From contig JAUMTV010000130.1 of assembly GCA_030531025.1 (NCBI GenBank), positions 1-8,428 of the forward strand: a stretch of DNA of 8,428 nucleotides. Direction: 5' to 3'. Positions within the stretch are counted from its first letter, which is position 1; every line of letters begins with the position of its first letter. Of the stretch, positions 1 through 4,403 are shown one piece after another. This stretch comes from Turicibacter sp. GTDB lineage: Bacteria > Bacillota > Bacilli > MOL361 > Turicibacteraceae. Made by a program: the position numbers and the translations under genes. The notes beneath the pieces were generated by a model. The model had not been told where the DNA came from. It saw only the letters and a program-made list of their open reading frames with translations, and searched no databases.

Positions 1-55
1 TATATATATGCATGATTAAACCTTTCATTTACTAACGGATGACATTGACTCATAT

Positions 56-83
56 AAAAAGGCAGCTCCTTATAGTTATAAGG
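56..83 (-). terminator. weak hairpin overlapping the stop codon of the first gene
   Basis: A perfect 7-bp inverted repeat (CCTTATA, 2-nt centre, TATAAGG) occupies 68-83 and contains the TAA stop of the 76-696 gene. On the minus strand it is followed, after 7 nt, by five T residues at 60-56. The stem is AT-rich and the T run is not adjacent, so this is at best a weak intrinsic terminator. The leftmost 55 bases show no gene or site I can support. Confidence 0.35.
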
Positions 84-696
84 GACGTCCAAATCGATTT
101 AAAATAAAATCTTTACTGATTCCATGCTCTAGTGCATACGTATAAGCTTCAAGCTTCGTATCAAACGACTTAATATGTAAAACATTCATTGGATAATAAG
201 CTTGCTTATATCCTTCATCAAAAATATCTAACACACTTAAAATAATAAACGTATGTGTCATAGCCTCTGTTAAATCATCGTAATCAATCGCATCGAAGTC
301 CATAAAATCAACTAATCGTTCAATTAAATGTGCCATATGAACATTAATCTGTTCACTTTCAATGCGAACATTTGATAACTCCATCATCTCCACTAGTTCA
401 TCAATATTTCGCTGAATTTCTTTAATGACTGCTGATACAGAAACAGCTTGTAAGATCGTTGCTGGATAGGTTAATTGTGAAATTAAACTTTCTAAAATTC
501 CATAGTTATTATCAAAACGTTTATATAAATCTAAAAAGTCATAATATTCTTGACGACTTAAAATACAATTCGCTATTTTTATAAACTCATTTCCTTTACT
601 TTCACAAAGTTCACAATAATCAAGCATCTCATTTGTGGCATTAATTAATGAGATAGCTCCTTCGTCTGTCATCCATCCATCCTCAACTATCGTCAT
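76..696 (-). CDS. hypothetical protein, acidic and probably all-helical
   Basis: I do not recognise this 206-residue protein and assign no function. It has no signal peptide and no membrane segment, is rich in Asp/Glu and Leu/Ile, and reads as a soluble cytoplasmic helical protein. A Cys pair (CELC) lies at residues 28-31. The C-terminus (residues about 175-206) has a YALEHGISKDFILNRFG pattern that looks like a helical endpiece. The ATG at 696 has a GGGAG ribosome binding site about 9 nt upstream. A second in-frame ATG (codon 9, position 672) also has a GAGG 8 nt upstream, so a 198-residue form is possible. It stands alone: the thioesterase upstream ends in its own terminator (808-834). I found no convincing promoter in 697-807, only a TAATAT-like hexamer without a clear -35. 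Confidence 0.75.
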   Translation of the reverse strand: MTIVEDGWMTDEGAISLINATNEMLDYCELCESKGNEFIKIANCILSRQEYYDFLDLYKRFDNNYGILESLISQLTYPATILQAVSVSAVIKEIQRNIDELVEMMELSNVRIESEQINVHMAHLIERLVDFMDFDAIDYDDLTEAMTHTFIILSVLDIFDEGYKQAYYPMNVLHIKSFDTKLEAYTYALEHGISKDFILNRFGRPL

Positions 697-807
697 TCAT
701 CTCATCTCCCTACCCCAATTCACACCTTAAGCTGTCGACTCATCACCTTTAAATGATTTGATATTACAGTGTATGAACTAAAGATTAAAAAAATGACACA
801 TTATAAC

Positions 808-834
808 AAAAAAAGAACCATCTTTTCATGGTTC
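808..834 (-). terminator. intrinsic terminator of the thioesterase gene
   Basis: The perfect 7-bp stem GAACCAT/ATGGTTC (815-821 with 828-834, 6-nt loop) is followed on the minus strand by seven T residues (814-808). It begins 7 bases past the thioesterase stop codon. Confidence 0.85.
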
Positions 835-840
835 CTTTCT

Positions 841-1545
841 TTAAACTTTAAAAGCGACAACAACATATGGTGTTAAGTCTTCGCCACATAAAGTTACATA
901 ATAATATTCATCATCTATTGCGATAGCAGGAGTTAAGACATCCCCTAATTTAGCAGCTTTTTTATAATCCACTCGAACTTGTTTAACACTCGTCCCTTTT
1001 GGTAAGTATTCAGTTGCTAACGCAACATATTGACTATTATTGACATGTCCATTTGTATCAATTTGATATTGATGAATCGCGATTGGTTCTAAGTAAGTTG
1101 GATTGTTTGGCGTTTTTATCTTTCTTTGTAAGTACTCCATGTCCCATTTTTCTTCGATTGGATATTTTTCTAACTCTTCTTCAGTTAATTTCACAAAACT
1201 TCCCGTCTTAGGGTTAAGGAAGCAACCACATAAGTTAGCATAAGCAAGGACTTGATCATCTTCATCAAATAAAAGATAATTTCGATAACCAAACATTCCT
1301 TTACAACCATGAATTAACGTTCCTACTTTAATCTTCTCACCTAGAACCGGCATACGATTAATTTCAATTTGCCATGATAACATATAAAAAGCTAAGTCTT
1401 GGTTCATAAAGTACTCTGCACCAAGTCCAATATCTTCTAAATGAAAAGTACTACAATCTTGAAAATAATTAATTAAATGATGAACCGTTAAATAACCGTC
1501 TTCTCCAATTTCGCTAAATCTAATGCGCCCTGTTAATTGATACAA
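841..1545 (-). CDS. acyl-ACP thioesterase (bacterial FatA/FatB-like, double hotdog)
   Basis: It hydrolyses acyl-acyl carrier protein to free fatty acid plus ACP in the cytoplasm. The reading frame is 237 codons from GTG at 1554, but I place the start at the TTG at 1545 (234 residues). The AAGAGGTGG ribosome binding site would overlap the GTG, whereas it sits 5 nt before the TTG. The promoter at 1566-1594 also predicts transcription starting only about 5 nt before the GTG. Numbering from the GTG, the first hotdog covers roughly 5-125 (SEIGEDGYLT, LINYFQD, LSWQIEINRMP). The second covers about 150-237 and carries the signature DTNGHVNNSQY (166-176), supplying Asp166, Asn168 and His170 of the active site. 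The following conserved block reads VDYKKAAKLGD. By my alignment the plant Glu-Cys pair falls on Ala-Ala (200-201), so part of the plant catalytic set is absent. The length fits bacterial family members. It is monocistronic, with its own promoter and terminator. Confidence 0.9.
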   Translation of the reverse strand: MYQLTGRIRFSEIGEDGYLTVHHLINYFQDCSTFHLEDIGLGAEYFMNQDLAFYMLSWQIEINRMPVLGEKIKVGTLIHGCKGMFGYRNYLLFDEDDQVLAYANLCGCFLNPKTGSFVKLTEEELEKYPIEEKWDMEYLQRKIKTPNNPTYLEPIAIHQYQIDTNGHVNNSQYVALATEYLPKGTSVKQVRVDYKKAAKLGDVLTPAIAIDDEYYYVTLCGEDLTPYVVVAFKV

Positions 1546-1560
1546 CTTTACCACCTCTTA
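1543..1560 (-). promoter_or_regulatory. ribosome binding site that selects a TTG start
   Basis: The minus strand reads TAAGAGGTGG, then TAAAG, then TTG. The Shine-Dalgarno core AGAGGTGG includes the GTG triplet at 1554-1552 that a longest-ORF rule would choose. The 5-nt spacing to TTG (1545-1543) is normal, so TTG is the likelier initiator. Confidence 0.7.
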
Positions 1561-1565
1561 ACTTT

Positions 1566-1594
1566 ATTATATACCAATTTTTACCTTTTACCAA
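1566..1594 (-). promoter_or_regulatory. sigma-A promoter of the thioesterase gene
   Basis: On the minus strand TTGGTA (1594-1589) and a perfect TATAAT (1571-1566) are separated by exactly 17 bases. The expected start near 1559 gives a leader of about 14 nt up to the TTG codon. The -35 hexamer directly abuts the A/T tail of the neighbouring terminator (1597-1631). Confidence 0.75.
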
Positions 1595-1596
1595 AT

Positions 1597-1631
1597 AAAA
1601 AAAGCCTTATCCATCATAGATAAAGCTTTTT
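1597..1631 (-). terminator. intrinsic terminator of the lipoprotein/membrane-protein unit
   Basis: The 8-bp stem (1604-1611 with 1619-1626, one G-T wobble, 7-nt loop) is extended by A/T pairs. On the minus strand it ends in seven T residues (1603-1597). It lies just past the stop codon at 1634-1636. The flanking A and T runs make it symmetrical, but only minus-strand transcription is expected to meet it. Confidence 0.8.
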
Positions 1632-1633
1632 AA

Positions 1634-2308
1634 TTATTGATTCCCCCTTTCATAAGAATCAATCCCATGATATACCTTGATTCCTTGTTCTTTTAATGCA
1701 TTCAAAAGATCTTTTGCTTCTTCAATATAATGACACTTCACTTTTTTAATTTCATGATCCTCAAATACAAGCGTTAATGTTTTTAAGTGTTTTAAATGCA
1801 TTGATTGATTTTGCTCTAAATCATGAAAATTAATATACGCTGCCTTTAATAAATGTCTTGGTTGAATACATGCTTCTCCTTCAAGAATAATCACATGTTG
1901 ACTCGTCATAATTAAATGCCGATTCTCATAAATAAGTTCTTCATCATTTAAGTAATGAAGTGCTAATCCAATCGAAAGACTTGTCTCAGTTTGATGAGCT
2001 GTCACTAACTTCACATCTTTTGTTAACATAAATTGATCTAACCGACGAAATGATTTAATTCCACTAATAAAAATCGAAACACTAATAATCATAAGAATAC
2101 TTACTCCAAAAATAAGTAAGTATTCTTCTATTCTATCGTAATTTATTAAATGAAACATTGAGTTCTTTTGATGAATTAAATAAGCACCATACCCAAGTAG
2201 AGCTGTAATGAGACTTAAAAAGATGCCATAGCCAAAGTAACTTAGTCCACTCCTAATAAAGCCATTTTTAATATACTGCCTCAACTCTATCCTTTCTATC
2301 TCTTGCAC
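1634..2308 (-). CDS. two-TM membrane protein of unknown function
   Basis: The 224-residue protein is not recognised. A short charged N-terminus (1-20) is followed by two hydrophobic helices at about 22-45 and 62-84. A soluble C-terminal domain (about 85-224) should then lie on the cytoplasmic side if the positive N-terminus is inside. The domain alternates beta-like stretches (NRHLIMTSQHVIIL, TLTLVFEDHEIKKVKCHY) and ends in a helix (EEAKDLLNALKEQGIKVY). That pattern loosely resembles bacterial PH-like membrane proteins, but I would not name it so. The start is GTG at 2308 with GGGGGA about 6 nt upstream, inside the 15-nt gap after the lipoprotein stop codon, so the two are very probably cotranscribed and perhaps translationally linked. 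Confidence 0.75.
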   Translation of the reverse strand: MQEIERIELRQYIKNGFIRSGLSYFGYGIFLSLITALLGYGAYLIHQKNSMFHLINYDRIEEYLLIFGVSILMIISVSIFISGIKSFRRLDQFMLTKDVKLVTAHQTETSLSIGLALHYLNDEELIYENRHLIMTSQHVIILEGEACIQPRHLLKAAYINFHDLEQNQSMHLKHLKTLTLVFEDHEIKKVKCHYIEEAKDLLNALKEQGIKVYHGIDSYERGNQ

Positions 2309-2323
2309 AATGAATCCCCCCGA

Positions 2324-2470
2324 TTAATAGATCAAACTCCACGGCTCACGATGAGTCGACTCGTGTGTGTTTGGCTGATTATTATTTTGATCATCTGCTG
2401 TTTGTGAACATGAAATCAAATATCCACTCATAATTAGCATCAAGGTGATAACAAACCATCTTTTTTTCAT
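2324..2470 (-). CDS. small lipoprotein (48 residues)
   Basis: The frame can be extended upstream to 2596, but the sensible start is the ATG at 2470. It gives a textbook lipoprotein signal peptide: MKKRW, a hydrophobic core at about 6-19, and a lipobox LISC with the lipidated Cys at position 21. The mature part is only 28 residues, rich in Asn/Gln/His, and ends near EPWSLIY. A GAGGG ribosome binding site lies 11 nt upstream, a slightly long spacing; the GTG three codons upstream would be too close to it. It should be anchored to the outer face of the cytoplasmic membrane. It leads a two-gene unit with the downstream membrane protein, so a membrane-associated partnership is a reasonable inference. 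No function is known to me. Confidence 0.65.
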   Translation of the reverse strand: MKKRWFVITLMLIMSGYLISCSQTADDQNNNQPNTHESTHREPWSLIY

Positions 2471-2514
2471 ATTGTGCACTTCCCTCTTTAAAAGATAATT
2501 GAATGACTCAATAC

Positions 2515-2543
2515 AGTATATGCATTTAAAATTATAATTATTA
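2515..2543 (-). promoter_or_regulatory. possible promoter of the lipoprotein unit
   Basis: The minus strand carries TATACT (2520-2515) about 45 nt before the ATG at 2470. The hexamer 17 bases upstream (TAATAA) is a poor -35. A TATAAT further upstream (2536-2531) is an alternative, also without a good -35. The site is supported mainly by position between the aro terminator and the gene. Confidence 0.3.
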
Positions 2544-2557
2544 TTTAAGCGCTTACT
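2544..2557. promoter_or_regulatory. cre-like site (candidate CcpA operator)
   Basis: TTTAAGCGCTTACT matches the palindromic low-GC Gram-positive catabolite-responsive element TGTAAGCGCTTACA at 12 of 14 positions, including the invariant AAGCGCTT core. It lies just upstream of the putative lipoprotein promoter and beyond the aro terminator, so the lipoprotein/membrane-protein unit is the natural target. The outer mismatches lower confidence. Confidence 0.4.
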
Positions 2558-2571
2558 TTTTTTGAAATAAT

Positions 2572-2606
2572 AAAAAGACTTAGCGATAAAAGTCACTAAG
2601 TCTTTT
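2572..2606 (-). terminator. intrinsic terminator of the aroE-aroQ operon
   Basis: A perfect 11-bp stem AAAAGACTTAG/CTAAGTCTTTT (2573-2583 with 2596-2606, 12-nt loop) is followed on the minus strand by a T-rich tract. It lies about 40 bases past the aroQ stop codon and is the only strong terminator after the operon. Confidence 0.8.
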
Positions 2607-2647
2607 ATTTGAGAAGGATATGATTAACTAGTGAGAGTTTAATTTAA

Positions 2648-3097
2648 TTAAGCATTTTGTTTTGCTTTATAATCTTCTAAAGCTTGGATTGCTAGAATAT
2701 ATCCAAATTCACCAAATCCACATAATTGTCCAATACACGCTGGAGCTGTGACTGATTTATGACGGAATTCTTCACGAGCATGAACATTTGAAATATGAAC
2801 CTCAACTGTTGGAACACCTGCAGCTGCTTTAATCGCATCATGAATCGCATAGCTATAATGAGTGTGTGCCCCTGGATTAATGATAACCCCATCATATTTT
2901 TCAAAGTATGCTTTTTGGAACCACTCAATGATTTGTCCTTCATAGTTACTTTGAAGAACTTCAATTTCATGTCCTCGTTTTGTTCCTTCTTCCTTGATAT
3001 ATTCTACAATATCAGCATAGTTACGACTTCCATAGATTCCTTTTTCGCGAATTCCAACCATGTTTAAGTTTGGACCATTTAACACTAAGATTTTCAT
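2648..3097 (-). CDS. aroQ: 3-dehydroquinate dehydratase, type II
   Basis: It catalyses the reversible dehydration of 3-dehydroquinate to 3-dehydroshikimate, the third step of the shikimate pathway and also a step of quinate breakdown. At 149 residues it has the usual length of the small dodecameric flavodoxin-fold family. Signatures run in order: GPNLNMVGIRE (8-18) with Arg17, the lid Tyr22 (IYGS), NYEG (51-54), INPGAHTHYSYAIHDA (73-88) with Asn74 and His80, EVHISNVHAREEFR (99-112) with catalytic His101, Ser103, Arg108 and Arg112. All expected active-site residues are present. The ATG at 3097 has AGGAG 9 nt upstream. The gene starts 20 bases after the aroE stop, so the two form an operon in which aroQ supplies the substrate of the upstream-encoded dehydrogenase. 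Confidence 0.96.
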   Translation of the reverse strand: MKILVLNGPNLNMVGIREKGIYGSRNYADIVEYIKEEGTKRGHEIEVLQSNYEGQIIEWFQKAYFEKYDGVIINPGAHTHYSYAIHDAIKAAAGVPTVEVHISNVHAREEFRHKSVTAPACIGQLCGFGEFGYILAIQALEDYKAKQNA

Positions 3098-3117
3098 TGT
3101 ATTCGTCTCCTCTTATC

Positions 3118-3987
3118 TTATTTTAAGTTTAGAACTTCTTTAATGTGATCGATTGGCATCTCATGCCCTGTCCATAATTTAAAAGCAGCAGCTCCTTGGA
3201 ATAACATCATTCCTAATCCGTTTAACGTTTGGCATCCAACACTTTCAGCCAACTCTAATAAGGCCGTTTTAGCTGGACTGTACACAACATCACAAACGAT
3301 TAACTCAGGACGTAACATTGAAGCATCTTTAATATAAGTTTGACCTTCTAAAGGCTTCATTCCCACCCCTGTTGCATTAATTAACATGTAACTATCTGCG
3401 ATTTGTTTACGTAATTCTTCTGTATCTGCTAAATCGTATAATGTCGCTTTACAATTTGTTTTTTCATTAATATCTTTAACAGTTTGTTTCGCACGTTCAA
3501 AACAAGCATCTTGAATATTAAAAATAGCTAATTCAGCCACTCCATCTAATGCTGCTTGAATTTGAATCGCTGTTCCAGCACCACCACAACCAACAATTGT
3601 TACTTTCTTACCAATTGGATCAAATCCTGCATCTGCAACAGATGTCATGAATCCAACACCATCTGTAATATGCCCTGTTAAAACCCCATTATCATTTACA
3701 ATCGTATTAACAGCACCACAAAGTTCTGCAGCTGGTGATAATTTATCTAAGTATTTATGAACGACAGTTTTATTTGGCATTGAAACATTACATCCGCGAA
3801 CATTCATTGCACGGAATCCTTTGATCGTATCTTCTAATTGCTCATTACCCACTTCAAATGCTAAATAAGCATAATCTAATCCTAACTTTGCAAATGCCGC
3901 ATTGTGCATTTTAGGTGAACTACTATGACGAATAGGTGTTGCGATTAACCCAATTAATTCTGTATGACCTGTGATACGTGGTTCCAT
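3118..3987 (-). CDS. quinate/shikimate 5-dehydrogenase, YdiB-like (paralogue 1)
   Basis: It catalyses reversible reduction of 3-dehydroshikimate to shikimate, and possibly dehydroquinate to quinate, with a nicotinamide cofactor. At 289 residues it matches E. coli YdiB (288) better than AroE, for example in IGLIATPIRHSSSPKMHNAA and LWTGHEMPIDHIKEV. Substrate-site residues include Ser22 and Ser24 (HSSSP), Lys73 (SMPNK), Asn94 and Asp109 (TDG). The nucleotide-binding loop is GCGGAG (133-138). At the end of the second Rossmann strand the usual NR is FNIQD (156-160): the Arg is replaced by Ile158 while Asp160 aligns with the YdiB Asp that contacts the NAD ribose. That suggests NAD(H) preference. 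It has NATGVGM where most family members have NATSVGM. The ATG at 3987 has GAGGAG 9 nt upstream. It is first in the operon with aroQ. A second copy, about 60% identical by eye, lies at 5874-6734. Confidence 0.93.
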   Translation of the reverse strand: MEPRITGHTELIGLIATPIRHSSSPKMHNAAFAKLGLDYAYLAFEVGNEQLEDTIKGFRAMNVRGCNVSMPNKTVVHKYLDKLSPAAELCGAVNTIVNDNGVLTGHITDGVGFMTSVADAGFDPIGKKVTIVGCGGAGTAIQIQAALDGVAELAIFNIQDACFERAKQTVKDINEKTNCKATLYDLADTEELRKQIADSYMLINATGVGMKPLEGQTYIKDASMLRPELIVCDVVYSPAKTALLELAESVGCQTLNGLGMMLFQGAAAFKLWTGHEMPIDHIKEVLNLK

Positions 3988-4025
3988 TTTCCTTCACTCC
4001 TCAAATTGACTTTGTTAATAATTTC

Positions 4026-4054
4026 ATTATAAAACCGATTATTTAATTAATCTA
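4026..4054 (-). promoter_or_regulatory. probable promoter of the aroE-aroQ operon
   Basis: On the minus strand a perfect TATAAT (4031-4026) sits 17 bases after TAGATT (4054-4049), a weak -35 with three matches to TTGACA. Transcription would start near 4019, leaving about a 32-nt leader. The -35 coincides with an AATCTA half-site that recurs upstream, which would suit a promoter needing an activator or controlled by a repressor. Confidence 0.55.
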
Positions 4055-4099
4055 GTAGACATTTTCGTGTTTATTGATAGAAAAAATCTATAGATTAAT
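4046..4099. repeat. repeated AATCTA half-sites upstream of aroE (candidate operators)
   Basis: A 9-bp inverted pair ATTAATCTA (4046-4054) and TAGATTAAT (4091-4099) brackets this stretch. The right-hand copy also forms the 12-bp perfect palindrome AATCTATAGATT (4085-4096). AATCTA or its complement therefore occurs three times: once over the aroE -35 and twice about 36-42 bp upstream. The geometry suggests a dimeric regulator, but the sequence is AT-rich, so chance is possible. Confidence 0.4.
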
Positions 4100-4175
4100 C
4101 ATTTATTCACAAAAAAATGCGCTATTTTAATTTTTTTACAAAAAATTAATTGAGTATTCTCCTATATTATAGAAA

Positions 4176-4207
4176 AAAGGAGGCTAATTTTGAATAAATT
4201 TAACTAA
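4176..4207 (+). other. mini-ORF with strong ribosome binding site (leader peptide or remnant)
   Basis: AAAGGAGG (4176-4183) is followed after 6 nt by TTG at 4190 and a 5-codon frame, M-N-K-F-N, ending at TAA 4205-4207. It is the best Shine-Dalgarno in the intergenic region yet serves no annotated gene. The same frame stays open past the stop to 4273 and encodes a hydrophobic piece (IISFLVAVLPVDIL then a basic tail), which looks like a small membrane peptide broken by the TAA. No good promoter precedes it, although TATATTATAG lies just upstream. A fortuitous match is possible. Confidence 0.25.
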
Positions 4208-4233
4208 ATAATCAGCTTTCTCGTTGCTGTTTT

Positions 4234-4262
4234 ACCTGTTGACATCTTGAAAATGTACAGGT
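4234..4262. promoter_or_regulatory. dyad over the transporter promoter (candidate operator)
   Basis: ACCTGT (4234-4239) and ACAGGT (4257-4262) are exact inverted repeats, with an inner ACAT/ATGT pair (4242-4245, 4253-4256). The left arm ends on the first base of the -35 and the right arm ends on the first base of the -10. A repressor bound here would block RNA polymerase. Confidence 0.4.
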
Positions 4263-4267
4263 ATAGT
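4239..4267 (+). promoter_or_regulatory. strong sigma-A promoter of the symporter gene
   Basis: A perfect TTGACA (4239-4244), a 17-base spacer and TATAGT (4262-4267) make this the best promoter in the window. Transcription from about 4274 gives a leader of roughly 130 nt before the ATG at 4404. A promoter this close to consensus usually needs a repressor or leader control. Confidence 0.85.
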
Positions 4268-4276
4268 AAGTAACTA

Positions 4277-4344
4277 TCTAAATACATTTTTTTTCACAAA
4301 CTATTACCTTAAACTGGATTGAGTGACAAATGGGCGTATTTAGA
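4277..4344 (+). promoter_or_regulatory. structured leader of the symporter mRNA
   Basis: TCTAAATAC (4277-4285) and GTATTTAGA (4336-4344) are exact 9-bp complements that would close a loop of 50 nt right at the 5' end of the transcript. An eight-T run (4287-4294) follows the left arm. I do not recognise a known riboswitch class and see no clear competing terminator, so this may be a protein- or RNA-stability element, or chance in AT-rich sequence. Confidence 0.3.
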
Positions 4345-4403
4345 GGGCATGAAAATGATATTACTTCAATGTAGAAACATCAATTAGAATGAGGAGAAAG
4401 AAT

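Noticed and set aside
1572..1594. FapR or FabT operator at the thioesterase promoter
   Set aside because: The repeated TTGGTA-like elements do not form the FapR or FabT palindromes; the match is only AT-rich similarity.
2471..2596. 42-codon N-terminal extension of the lipoprotein
   Set aside because: The extension would put charged and aromatic sequence before a perfect lipoprotein signal peptide, and it runs back into the aro terminator stem and through the cre-like region.
2692..2970. Second minus-strand open frame of 92 codons inside aroQ
   Set aside because: Out-of-frame shadow of aroQ with a lysine- and phenylalanine-rich, unconserved translation.
2795..3067. Plus-strand open frame of 90 codons inside aroQ
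   Set aside because: It lies wholly opposite aroQ, whose conserved active-site motifs leave no doubt about the coding strand. It has no credible ribosome binding site or homology.
4389..4403. Five-codon longer start of the symporter at 4389
   Set aside because: The only Shine-Dalgarno (GAGGAG) is downstream of that ATG and correctly spaced for the ATG at 4404.
4268..4403. A riboswitch in the symporter leader
   Set aside because: Apart from one 9-bp long-range pairing I see no conserved aptamer core and no terminator/antiterminator pair, so I list it only as a structured leader.
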